Below are positions 1-9,400 of a DNA stretch of 32,864 nucleotides, piece after piece. Position 1 is the first letter of the stretch. Every line of letters begins with the position of its first letter. A program made the position numbers and the translations under genes. The notes under the pieces are model-generated. The model saw nothing but the letters and a program-made list of their open reading frames with translations. It ran no database searches and was not told where the DNA came from. This DNA comes from a virus. The DNA lies in the IMG/VR virus record IMGVR_UViG_3300020473_000080, positions 1 to 32,864 of that record; one strand, 5' to 3'.

Positions 1-3000
1 ACAGCAGAAGCATCAAGTTTTCCAGTTATACCTGCTGTTACACGAGCATCAGCACGAGCGTTAGTGAAGTATAGGTTAGATCCTTCTGTTAGATCACCAG
101 TGTCAGCAGCAGCGATTCTCGCATCTGCTCTAGCATCTGTATAATAAAGATTGCTTGACCCTTCAGATAGGTCATCGGTATCAGCAGCAGCAATTCTTGC
201 ATCTGCTCTAGCATCTGTGTAGTAAAGGTTAGTTCCTTCAGCAAGATCAGCAGTATCGTGGTTAGATAGAGATGCAATAGTTGTTGGAGTGGTGTAAGAA
301 AGAACACCAGTAGAAGCATTATATCCTAGATCTCCACTGACTGATATGTGTCCACGAGTTCTTGCAGCAGTGGTGAATAGGTTGGTTGATCCTTCTGTGA
401 TATTATCTGTATCAATGTCTGACTGAGTAACAGACAAAGTACCAGAAGAGTGTGTAATACCTGTTCCATATGTAAAGTGTGTTCTGGTTCTAGCAGCAGT
501 TGTAAACAGATTAGTTGAACCTTCAGTTACATTATCTGTATCAATATCTGCTTGAGTAACAGATAGTTGTCCACCACCCGATATCTCTATACCTGTTCCG
601 TAGGTAAAATGAGATCTCGTTCGAACTGCAGTGGTGAACAGATTTGATGATCCTTCAGTTACATCATCTGTGTCATACTCACTGAAGTCAAGAGCAAGGG
701 TATATGAATTAGCAGCATCATCATATGTCTTTGTAAGACCTGCACCAGCAACGAATAGATTATTAACTCTGTCATCTACTCTTTCATCTGTATAGTATAA
801 ATTAGTTGATCCTTCTGTTAACGCATCAGTATCGTGGTTAGCAATACTACCAACCTGTGACTGACCGTATGTAATGTTACCAGTAATAGTTAAGTTACCC
901 TGAACTTCAAAGTTTGTAGTAGATAGGAAGTTACTTACAGATAAAGTGTTAGAGAATGGGTTGTAGGTAAGGTTAGCAGAGTCAGTAAATACACCAGCAT
1001 TACCAGTGTTCGCACCCATAAATGCAGGGTAGAACAGAGTGTTGTTGTTAGTGTTAGTAACGTTAACCAGAGTTGCAGAATCAGCATTACCTGTTACATC
1101 ACCAGTTACATCACCAGTGATCTGACCTGTAACTCCAAGAGTTCCACCGAGGGTTACAGCGTCATCAACGTTAAGTGTTCCTTTGATATCTGTGTTACCA
1201 GATGCAGCAAGGATAGATGCTTTAATACCAGCAGCACCACCAACTGAGAAGTCACCACCAACGTATGCTTTCTTAGCAACGGATAGACCACCATCTGTGG
1301 ATATAGATGCAGAAGCATCAGTGTATCCAGTAGAGTCAGTTACGTTATCTGCCTGTACAAGACCAGCAAAGGTTGCATTACCTGCTGTGACATCTATACC
1401 AGAGTTAAAGTCAGCATTACCATCTACGTTAAGAGTAGAATCGAAGTCAACTGCATTAGTTACCCCAAGAGTACCAGCAGTAGTTGTGTTACCTGTTGCA
1501 GCAGCAACATTGAACTTAGTACTATTAATGTTCAATGAACCAGTTAAGTTCAAAGTTGATTGAAGTGCAGCAACACCAGATGCTGTAATAGCAGCAAAGT
1601 TAGATGCTTGAGTTACTCCAAGAGTACCAGCGATTAATGTATTACCTGTAGGACCATCAACTGTAAATGTTCCACCACCTACATCAAGGTCATCTCCAAT
1701 CCAAGTTTTCTTAGTTACTGCTAAACCACCAGCAGTGTATAGAGATGCAGTATTGTCTGAAGCACTTACAGAATCTTCAGTACTATTTGCACGAACAACT
1801 TCAACGAAGTTAGTTACACCTTCTACATCAAGAGTTCCATCTAATTGTGAGTTACCATAAACTCTAAGTATTCCACCAACAGCAGCGTTCTTAGTAATAG
1901 AAGCACCACCAGATAGTCTTAAAGCACCATCATTAGCAAAGGTTCCTGTGACTCCTGCCTGTGTAGTGCTTGTGTTAGTAATATTTCCAGTAACACCAAA
2001 TGTATTTGTTACATTAGTAGCACCATTTACATCCAGAGTTCCATCAACTACTGTATTACCAGAGGCAGCAGCAACTGTGAACTTAGTAGAGTTAATATCA
2101 AAATCTCCAAGGATGGTACCAGTACCACTAACTGTCAAATTAGATCCAGCTCCAGTTATATTGACTGAAGAAGATAGTGTTGAAATACCAGAGACACCTA
2201 AAGTACCTGCTACTGAAGTGTTACCTGTTGCATTTGCAACTGTAAATTTATTATTATTAACTGCAAAATCGTTTGTTACATCTAAAGTACCTGTGATATC
2301 TACGTTACCACCGAATGAACCTGCATCGGTTACTACGAGATCATCACCCACATAAAGATCAAGACCAACAGAAGCACCACCCCCGACAATGAGAGCACCA
2401 CTTGAAGCATTAGTTGCAGGAGTTGTATCAAATAATTTAATACTACCTGCATCAATACCTGAACGAGTACCAGAGAATACTTCAGAACTGTTAGTAGCAT
2501 TATGATAAACAGAGAACCTAGATGCTGAATCATCCCATCCAAAGAATCCAATCTTAGCAGAACCACTATAGTATCTAAATTCTATACCACGGTCTTTATT
2601 GTCATCTGATACTGGAGCAGTATCTCCACCCAGTGTCATCACAGGGTCATCTAACTGAGTAACAGTTGTATTAAATGTTGTTGTAGTACCATTAACTGTA
2701 AGGTCTCCTTCTACAGTAGCGGATCCACCTACATTCAAATCTTGTCCAGCAGCAAGAGTTACTGGGGAATTAAATTGAGATGTTGCTTCAACGGTTAAAG
2801 CATCACCTGTAGCGTCACCAATAGTGGTTTGAGATCCAGTGATATTAACTTCACGATTAAATGTTGCATCACCGTGAACGGTTAATGTACCTGCAGCATT
2901 AGTACCAGCACCATTACGTCCAATCTCAGTGTTACCTACGTTGTTAACACGGAACTCAATGTTGTCTGTGGTTGCTTTCTTACCAACGTATAGGTTGTCA

Positions 3001-5891
3001 CCAATATGAAGATCAGTAGCAATACCTGCACCACCAAATGATCTAAAGTTAGAATCATTATCCTGTGCAAATGATGGTGTCTTAGCTGATGTAACACCAG
3101 TTCTGAATTTATATCTTACTCTTAAGTAGTTCTGTGTGTTGAATGTTTCAGTAGAACCTAAGTCTTTCTCATTGATAGTACCGTTAACGTACAGGTCATT
3201 AGCAAATAAAATATCACCTGCAACATAACCACCACCATCTACTCGTAAAGCACCATAGTCAGTAGAACCAATTACATAGTTGTTACTACCATCAGTGGTA
3301 ATTGTAGGTGTATCTGATGATTCAAAGTGAACAAGACTTGCTACATTTAAAGTACCTTCAATATCTGTGTTACCAGATGTACTTGAAACAACAAACCTAT
3401 CAGCAGATCCATTGTTTAACTTAAGTGTCTTACCAGTTGTATCAATGATAATGTCATTATGTGATGTTGTGACACCATCTATTTCAACGTCTGCGTTAAG
3501 GTCTGTCTTACCATCAACATTGAGTGTCGTGTCAAAATCAACGCCTTGCTTAACGTTAAGTGTCCCCTCAGTAACTGTATTGCCATTGTCGGAATCGACA
3601 ACAAACTGAGTGCTCCCACTAGCGTTCTTAACTGCAAATTCTTTAGCATCGGCTTGTACGAATAAATTATCAGTAACAGTTGTCTCTAATTGAATATCAG
3701 CAGTACCTTCAATAACTGTATTACCGTTATCAGTATCTACTGTAAACTTATCGACACCTGCATTATTTTGTATTGCAAACTCTTTATTGTCTGCTTTTAT
3801 AATTACATTATTATTAACTTCTGTTTGTCCTGAAATAGTTGTAGTACCACCTACAAATACATTTTCAGAAACACCAACACCACCAGTTACTACCAGAGTC
3901 CCAGTAGTCGTGGACGTTGATCCTGTGTTGGTTGTGAGGCTGAGGTTGCCAGCAATGAGAGCAGCGTCAGTACCAGTGAAAACTTCAGAGGTGTTAGTGG
4001 CGTTGTAGAGGAACCTAAACCCACCAGTGCCAGACCATAGGTTAGCGTTTGCGTAATCCTCGTCCCATCCGAAGAATCCGACTCGTGCTTGTGTGTCATA
4101 ATAGGAAAATTCTATACCACGATCCTTACTATCATCACTTCCTGGAGCTGAGTCTCCACCAAGTACAAATATAGGATCGTCAATTGTTACAATAGTTGAA
4201 TTGACAGTAGTTGTAGTACCGTCTACTTGCAAGTTACCACGAACTTGAAGTGTACCAGATGCAGTATCATCGTCACCTGGATCCAAGATCATAGTAGCAG
4301 CAGTACTACTTAAAGTATCATCTTGGAATTGGAATCCTTCGATATTAACTCTATTAGCTACATTAGTAGCAGAGATTGTAATATCTTCGTCTGCTGTAAT
4401 GTTAATACTAGCAGTACCTGCACCTGAGTTCTCTGAAATAATATCCAGAGTTCTATCAGTAGCAGAGTTTACATTGTGATGGATCTTAAGTGAACCAGCA
4501 GTCCTTTCAATAGTCTGTAAAGGAGTATTGCCAGGTCTATCTAGTTTGATATTCGCACCACTAATATTAGTGTCAACATTAATATCAACTCCACCAGCAG
4601 CAGTATTATCGGTGTTATTAGCACTAAAGAGAAGATTACCAGAGGAGTCATTGATATGAATATGATTTAGATAGTCAAGACCATTGTGTGCAGTAGCAGC
4701 AGTATGCTCATTATCTAATTCAAACGTTTGTACTGAAGTACGATCAGTAAACTTAATTTGATTATTCTGTAATTGAGTGTTATCAACACCCATTGCAGAT
4801 ATAGTTACGTGACCATTTGCGTCAACGTCAAAATCTTCTTGTGCGAATGATGCAAGACCTTTTTGTTCTACAGAAGTATTATTGCAGAATCTCCATCCAC
4901 CTACAGTACCAGATGTATGTGATGGTTCTCCACCACCAGCAGCAACTTCTTGGATTGATTGATATACCTTAGAGTTTGCTTCTAAGATAGAATATCTAGG
5001 ATATACTGTAGCAGCATCATAACTAGCATACTTAGATCCTTCTGTTGCAGTAGCAATAGGAAGGTTTTCTAATGTTGTTATACGACCGTATCTATCAACA
5101 TCAATTCTAGTAGCATTAACAGTTTCTGTACTGTATGGTTCACCATTACTACCAGGACCAGCAATAGAAGTTAATGAAGGTAAGTTATATGAACCAACAA
5201 CAACCTGAGTATCAGCAAGGTCAATGAATGGGTTCTGTGAACTACCATCAGGTACTGTAAATATAATTCTTCCTGCACCACCAGTTAACTGTCTAGTCTG
5301 TACATTACCAACAGAGGTACGTGTAAGAAGACCTAGAGTTGTTAAGCCAGCAATTGCGGATAATTCGTCATCAAGGGGCTGAGCATCAGTAATACCATAG
5401 TTTGCCAAAGTAGATGCAAGCTCAGCACCAATAACCCTACCTTGAGAGTTAACTCGGACTCTAGTATAAAGTGCATCAGCGTTTGGATTATTGGGATCAT
5501 AATGTGGAAGAGTTGTGATTAGAGATAGATCAGTAGTAAGATCTAAGTTCTGAGATCCATCAAAGGATCCTGATCCAGTTACTTGTCCAGAGAGTTGGAT
5601 CTGACGTGCGTTGGCAAGACGTGTAGAGGTAGAGGCATTACCAATTAATGTTGCGGTGACAGCACCTGCTTGGAAGTTACCATCAGCGTCTCGTTTAACA
5701 AGTGTATTAGCAGCGTTCGATTCTGTTTCTAGCGGTCTCTCGTATCTTAATGAGTTCCAAGGGGTTACTCCATCACCAATTTTGATACGTGACGTATCGA
5801 TCTCAATACCAAGTTCACCCTGTGCGAGAATTGGGTTGATGTTCGCCCACTGTTGGGCACCATCACGTCGTAATTGTATTCTATTTGCCAT
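1..5891 (-). CDS. Long repetitive tail-fibre/adhesin-like structural protein with Mtd_N-type N-terminus (3' end outside window)
   Basis: The frame opens at ATG 5891 (MANRIQLRRDGAQQW) and stays open to the left edge, giving 1963 complete codons with no stop, so the C-terminus is missing. Residues 1 to about 55 match the pattern of the Mtd_N (major tropism determinant N-terminal) family, with the signatures LAQGELGIEIDT and KIGDGVTPWNSL; these domains usually cap phage fibres or receptor-binding proteins. The rest is almost entirely beta-rich repeats of the form GNTxIxGTLxV, typical of trimeric fibre shafts. Around residues 550-655 and 1060-1155 lie two related modules containing LGGDxAP, DRGIEF and GFFGWD. 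Near the left edge are repeats with DTDxxTEGSxNLF/Y. A likely late promoter lies at 5934-5941 and the Shine-Dalgarno site is weak. The probable role is a distal fibre or host-recognition protein. The fibre class is well supported; the exact role is inferred. Confidence 0.85.
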   Translation of the reverse strand, partial: MANRIQLRRDGAQQWANINPILAQGELGIEIDTSRIKIGDGVTPWNSLRYERPLETESNAANTLVKRDADGNFQAGAVTATLIGNASTSTRLANARQIQLSGQVTGSGSFDGSQNLDLTTDLSLITTLPHYDPNNPNADALYTRVRVNSQGRVIGAELASTLANYGITDAQPLDDELSAIAGLTTLGLLTRTSVGNVQTRQLTGGAGRIIFTVPDGSSQNPFIDLADTQVVVGSYNLPSLTSIAGPGSNGEPYSTETVNATRIDVDRYGRITTLENLPIATATEGSKYASYDAATVYPRYSILEANSKVYQSIQEVAAGGGEPSHTSGTVGGWRFCNNTSVEQKGLASFAQEDFDVDANGHVTISAMGVDNTQLQNNQIKFTDRTSVQTFELDNEHTAATAHNGLDYLNHIHINDSSGNLLFSANNTDNTAAGGVDINVDTNISGANIKLDRPGNTPLQTIERTAGSLKIHHNVNSATDRTLDIISENSGAGTASINITADEDITISATNVANRVNIEGFQFQDDTLSSTAATMILDPGDDDTASGTLQVRGNLQVDGTTTTVNSTIVTIDDPIFVLGGDSAPGSDDSKDRGIEFSYYDTQARVGFFGWDEDYANANLWSGTGGFRFLYNATNTSEVFTGTDAALIAGNLSLTTNTGSTSTTTGTLVVTGGVGVSENVFVGGTTTISGQTEVNNNVIIKADNKEFAIQNNAGVDKFTVDTDNGNTVIEGTADIQLETTVTDNLFVQADAKEFAVKNASGSTQFVVDSDNGNTVTEGTLNVKQGVDFDTTLNVDGKTDLNADVEIDGVTTSHNDIIIDTTGKTLKLNNGSADRFVVSSTSGNTDIEGTLNVASLVHFESSDTPTITTDGSNNYVIGSTDYGALRVDGGGYVAGDILFANDLYVNGTINEKDLGSTETFNTQNYLRVRYKFRTGVTSAKTPSFAQDNDSNFRSFGGAGIATDLHIGDNLYVGKKATTDNIEFRVNNVGNTEIGRNGAGTNAAGTLTVHGDATFNREVNITGSQTTIGDATGDALTVEATSQFNSPVTLAAGQDLNVGGSATVEGDLTVNGTTTTFNTTVTQLDDPVMTLGGDTAPVSDDNKDRGIEFRYYSGSAKIGFFGWDDSASRFSVYHNATNSSEVFSGTRSGIDAGSIKLFDTTPATNASSGALIVGGGASVGLDLYVGDDLVVTDAGSFGGNVDITGTLDVTNDFAVNNNKFTVANATGNTSVAGTLGVSGISTLSSSVNITGAGSNLTVSGTGTILGDFDINSTKFTVAAASGNTVVDGTLDVNGATNVTNTFGVTGNITNTSTTQAGVTGTFANDGALRLSGGASITKNAAVGGILRVYGNSQLDGTLDVEGVTNFVEVVRANSTEDSVSASDNTASLYTAGGLAVTKKTWIGDDLDVGGGTFTVDGPTGNTLIAGTLGVTQASNFAAITASGVAALQSTLNLTGSLNINSTKFNVAAATGNTTTAGTLGVTNAVDFDSTLNVDGNADFNSGIDVTAGNATFAGLVQADNVTDSTGYTDASASISTDGGLSVAKKAYVGGDFSVGGAAGIKASILAASGNTDIKGTLNVDDAVTLGGTLGVTGQITGDVTGDVTGNADSATLVNVTNTNNNTLFYPAFMGANTGNAGVFTDSANLTYNPFSNTLSVSNFLSTTNFEVQGNLTITGNITYGQSQVGSIANHDTDALTEGSTNLYYTDERVDDRVNNLFVAGAGLTKTYDDAANSYTLALDFSEYDTDDVTEGSSNLFTTAVRTRSHFTYGTGIEISGGGQLSVTQADIDTDNVTEGSTNLFTTAARTRTHFTYGTGITHSSGTLSVTQSDIDTDNITEGSTNLFTTAARTRGHISVSGDLGYNASTGVLSYTTPTTIASLSNHDTADLAEGTNLYYTDARADARIAAADTDDLSEGSSNLYYTDARADARIAAADTGDLTEGSNLYFTNARADARVTAGITGKLDASA
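103..258 (-). repeat. 78-bp direct repeat (26 residues) in the fibre-like gene
   Basis: Two adjacent copies begin at 103 and 181. The first 38 bases differ at only two positions; the second halves diverge more. They encode TDARADARIAAADTxDLxEG units, and a partial third copy follows toward the left edge. Confidence 0.8.
361..720 (-). repeat. Tandem 42-45-residue repeats in the fibre-like gene
   Basis: Three units encode TEGSxNLFTTAxRTRxHFTYGTG followed by LSVTQxDIDTDN-like segments, with starts near 367, 493 and 629 (periods about 126 and 135 bases). They are similar at DNA level but not identical. Confidence 0.75.
2430..2700 (-). repeat. Second copy of the DRGIEF/GFFGWD module in the fibre-like gene
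   Basis: It encodes TTTTFNTTVTQLDDP, LGGDTAPVSDDNKDRGIEF and IGFFGWDDSAS, then a short strand ending NSSEVFSG. The related module lies at 3930-4235. Such modules recur in cyanophage fibre-like proteins and probably form a globular unit inserted between shaft repeats. Confidence 0.75.
3930..4235 (-). repeat. First copy of the DRGIEF/GFFGWD module in the fibre-like gene
   Basis: It encodes TTTTVNSTIVTIDDP, LGGDSAPGSDDSKDRGIEF and VGFFGWDEDYA, ending NTSEVFTG. Compared with the copy at 2430-2700 it has an insertion (NANLWSGTGG) after GFFGWD. The two copies are clearly homologous but diverged. Confidence 0.75.
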
Positions 5892-5933
5892 TGGTTAGGT
5901 CTCTAATCTGCACGGACAATAAGCCTCTCAAGA

Positions 5934-5941
5934 TATTTATA
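5934..5941 (-). promoter_or_regulatory. T4-type late promoter (TATAAATA) for the fibre-like gene
   Basis: The minus strand reads TATAAATA, an exact match to the T4 late promoter core recognised by the phage sigma factor gp55. It lies in the only clear intergenic gap of this part of the window, just after the terminator and 42 bases before the ATG at 5891. With T4 spacing, transcription would start near 5928, giving a leader of about 37 bases. Position and exact match make this convincing. Confidence 0.85.
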
Positions 5942-5945
5942 ACCC

Positions 5946-5972
5946 AAATAAAAAGAGACCTTGCGGTCTCTT
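5946..5972 (-). terminator. Rho-independent terminator after the 69-residue gene
   Basis: On the minus strand AAGAGACC, a GCAA loop and GGTCTCTT form a perfect 8-bp stem with a GNRA-type tetraloop, followed by TTTATTT. It starts 6 bases after the stop codon of the 69-residue gene. The T-tract is present only in the minus-strand direction, so it should stop transcripts of the upstream operon just before the next late promoter. Confidence 0.92.
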
Positions 5973-5978
5973 AGAATA

Positions 5979-6188
5979 TTATTCAGCTGAAACCTCGTCT
6001 ACTGTTTCATTTGGTTTGAGTATATACTCTAGAGTTTCAATTGCTCCTTGCAGTTTTAATGCTTGTTGTTCGTTTTTTCTGATCTGTTGAGCCATCTGTT
6101 GGTTCTCTTCGACCATTTTTTGTAATCTATCCTTAAAGTCTTTCAGGAGTTTCTCCTGATCGACAGTTTCAGGTACATCGGCAGTCAT
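5979..6188 (-). CDS. Small helical (coiled-coil) protein, 69 residues, function unknown
   Basis: I do not recognise a family. The protein is acidic at both ends, with a central stretch (about residues 12-57) rich in K, E, Q and L with heptad-like spacing (LLKDFKDRLQKMVEENQQMA, then QQALKLQGAIETLEYIL), so a long amphipathic helix or coiled coil is likely. The start at 6188 overlaps the previous stop as ATGA, and a good Shine-Dalgarno GGAGA at 6196-6200 lies 7 bases upstream. It is the last gene before a strong terminator and sits between a giant structural gene and a fibre gene. By size, helix content and position it could be a fibre-assembly helper of the T4 gp57A kind, but no sequence similarity to gp57A is claimed. 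Confidence 0.82.
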   Translation of the reverse strand: MTADVPETVDQEKLLKDFKDRLQKMVEENQQMAQQIRKNEQQALKLQGAIETLEYILKPNETVDEVSAE

Positions 6189-6409
6189 AATTTGTTCTCC
6201 AAGTTAATAAGTAAGGATTTAATCTGAGATATCTCAGATTTTAGCACATCAAGTTCACTTTTCATAGTGTCTAATGTTGCATCCCTTTTCCTACGTGCTT
6301 TAGCAGCAGTGCCAGGGGGTGTCTCCTTTGTATTTAGTACCGCACCAGAGCGTGTATCCCGAACTAAATCAGGTTTATTCTTTACCTGTAGGTATCTATT
6401 AGAGATCAC
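6185..6409 (-). CDS. Small basic/coiled-coil protein, 74 residues, GTG start, function unknown
   Basis: I recognise no family. The N-terminal half is basic and probably unstructured (PPGTAAKARRKRDATLD); residues about 46-74 form a likely coiled coil with regular leucine and isoleucine spacing (MKSELDVLKSEISQIKSLLI). The start must be GTG at 6409, since the only in-frame ATG is deep in the protein. This start overlaps the end of the 2404-residue gene by 11 bases, and the stop overlaps the next gene by 4 bases (ATGA), so translation of the three genes is probably coupled. The tight overlap at both ends supports a real gene. It may be a small baseplate or fibre accessory protein, which is inferred from context only. 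Confidence 0.75.
   Translation of the reverse strand: MISNRYLQVKNKPDLVRDTRSGAVLNTKETPPGTAAKARRKRDATLDTMKSELDVLKSEISQIKSLLINLENKL
6196..6200 (-). promoter_or_regulatory. Ribosome binding site of the 69-residue gene
   Basis: GGAGA on the minus strand lies 7 bases before the ATG at 6188, inside the end of the upstream 74-residue gene. It supports the chosen start and shows that this gene can be initiated independently as well as by coupling through the ATGA overlap. Confidence 0.75.
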
Positions 6410-9400
6410 TTAATGCCATTACTCGAAGGTTTTTAATTTCAGGAACATAAGATTGGTTTGTAGAGGTCATAATAACTTTAACTTGTGCTACGTTAAACTC
6501 AGCACCGCTATAAGTGTATTCTAGATCTCTTAGTAAGAATCCTTCAGTCTTTTGAACTGACTTATCTTCCAATCCGTTTCCGTTAAAATATGTATAACCA
6601 ATCTCATCGAATGCGAGAGAGGTACCTATTGGTTGGATACGGTACATAACGTGAATCTCTGTATCAGGATGTCTCCAAGCTTCAAACATTACCTTCAATG
6701 TATTAGCAGGTTGTAGAAGATTGACGACCTTAGTAATATAAACAGCATCATTTAGATCACCTGTATTCTTCTCTGCACCAGAATCTGCAGCAGTAATATG
6801 GTTAATTCTATTAGATGTTGTAATAAGTGAACAACGATCAGTATCAACAATAGGACTGATGTTCTTATTCTCTGTTGATAACAAGAGTCTCATAGTAAGT
6901 GATTTAGAACCACTTAACTTAGCATCTTCATTAACCTTAGAACAAACAAGTTTAGGGAAGGTTAGATAGTTATCTTCATTAGCGATACAGTCAAGATATA
7001 CACCATCATTAATGAATGATGCTTCATCAATATTGTTACCATCCTTAATGGATGTAGCAGAAACAGCATTCAAACGAGGAATGACATCTGTCTCTGGGAA
7101 GATATTCATCTGTAACTGAGGATAGAACTGTTCGAATTGAACGTTCTGAGTTGCAGTAACATTACTTCCACCGTTAGTAATACCATTAGTAGATACAGAT
7201 GTAACTGCGACTTTATAAGAATCTAATGTAGGTGAACCAATTCCAGTATGTAACTTGTTAATTTCTACAAGAGGAATACCGTCAAGGTTATAACACTCAA
7301 TGATACTTAGAGAACTATGTACCAAAGCAGCAGTACCTGCCTTACCACGAGATCCAGAAGGTAGTGTAATGATCTTACCATCAGCAGATATTGCACTATA
7401 TTCAATAATCTCAAAATGTCTTTGACCAACTTCAGGGTCACGAATTATCAGATAACCTGGATTACTTGTTCCTACAGCAGCACCATTAATAGTTGTATGG
7501 AATGCAGATGCATCATTAATGTGTAATGAGAATGTACCTGATACACCATCAGATGCAGTAATACCATTTGTATGGTATGCAGAGTCAATAATTGTAGGAG
7601 CAACTTCTGATTGTACTCCTTCAATCTTAACGTTGTTAGCTGAATCGTGCATACAATGGTTAGCGTGCATCACTGTAATCTCAGTTGCTTGGTTAAAGTA
7701 TGAGATAGGAGCAGCAGGATAATCATTAATATCATCACCACTTATTGTAACACCACCAGATGCGATGGTACCAGAACCAGTTGTAGATCCATCAGTATCC
7801 TGAGTAATAGCATCACCAACAGCAAAGGTTCCTGTGACTGATTTAATTTGAACAACACCAGTACCTGAGTTCCAAGCGGTAACCATACCAGATGCACCAG
7901 TACCATTTGTTAAAGTATCATCAGCATTAAATGTTCCTGTAACACCAGTTAATGTTATATCAGCAAGTGATCTTGAAGATACTAATCTATAAATCCAGTT
8001 AGCACCAGACTGTACACCTTCTCTGAATGTTCCATTAACATCATCAACAATGATGTAAGCATTAGATGATCCTTGTACACCTTGTACAACTTCTCTAATA
8101 ATTGCAGATGGTACAGGGGATGTATCTGTCTGTGTAATCTCAGCACCAATAGTAAAGTTTGCTTGGTGATCGGAAAGAATGATTTTAATTTGGGGTTTTA
8201 AAGTCATTATTGGATTGCTTCTTAGTTCAGCAATACCACCGTTACCTATTGCTAGTTCTGCATTATTAAAGACAGCAGTACCACTTGTACTCTCAGCAAA
8301 CTCTGCTTTAAATAGATTGAACTTAAGATCTTCATACTGGTCAGCAGTCCAAGTAGATGCGTTCTGTGATTTGAATAGAACACCTGCATATGGCTGTTCA
8401 GAGATTGTTCTATCGTTAGTAACATCATCCTCACCCATTCTGGAGATCCAGAGTTTATATTCATTAGAGTCAGAAAGAACAACTAAACAATATTCTCTGT
8501 TTTCTCTAACATAAATTGGTGATGGGAATGTAAACTTAGTAAGAACAGTACCATTCTCAGATAGATTAATCTGTGAAGGTAGAAGAGTAACATCAGAGAA
8601 AGCAAGAACCTTAGTAGTTGGATATCCATTTGCCATCTCCCTAACCTGTATCGATACAGGAATTCTGTTATCTTTTGTGTTAAAGAATAGATCAGCACTT
8701 GTTAAGAATGCACCACCTTTAGACTCAACTAAGAAGGACTGTGCAAGAGGGTCATACCAACCTGTGTCTCTGGTTGATGTAGAGTTGTCATTAACAATCC
8801 TGTCAGATACAACTGTGTCTCTTACAACATCAGCATTTCTAACAGCAAGAATTGTCTGTTGCTTAGTTTCAATAACACCAGATGCAACGTAAGTATTTGA
8901 TGCAGAAGAATCAACCTGACCAGGAATCCTAGAGTCGGTTTCAGATGTTGTTAAACGTACAACACGTGTACCAGTTGCAAATCTTGGGTTGGTAGATACA
9001 GCAGGATTAGGTATCCACATAATACCTTCCATATCACCGTTAGTATTTGCAATCAAACGCTTAGTCTTAACAACTGCACGAGCACCAGAGGTTTGTCCTA
9101 CAAGGATCTCAGTCTCTAATGGGTTACCAAAATATTCACCAGCAACTGTCTCAGACATTGTTTGAGTATCAATGTTGAGTAAAGGTGTAGTAGATGCATA
9201 TGATGTTGGTAGTTCACTCTGATCATAAGGTGATAGTCCATCATCAAATCCTACTTCAGGACTTACAAGTAATAATCTACATCCAGATGTCTGACCAATA
9301 ACCTTTTCACCAGTAACAAATGGTGTATTGTTAGTACGGTTATCATCGACTGGGTTCTTAATAACCTCAATCAATCTTGGTGTAGTGTAGAAGTTTACAT

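Noticed and set aside
1183-2355. Plus-strand open frames of 126 and 135 codons inside the fibre-like gene
   Set aside because: They reflect the repetitive GGTAAC/GTTACC-like codons of the fibre gene read backward; their V/P/T-rich products look artificial.
1-5891. Diversity-generating retroelement, because the protein starts with an Mtd_N-type domain
   Set aside because: Mtd_N domains are widespread in fibres without such elements. No reverse transcriptase or template repeat is visible, and the C-terminus, where a variable region would be, is outside the window.
8179-8514. Plus-strand open frame of 111 codons inside the 2404-residue gene
   Set aside because: It is antisense to a clearly coding frame with recognisable motifs, has no ribosome site or family resemblance, and such shadows are frequent with this codon use.
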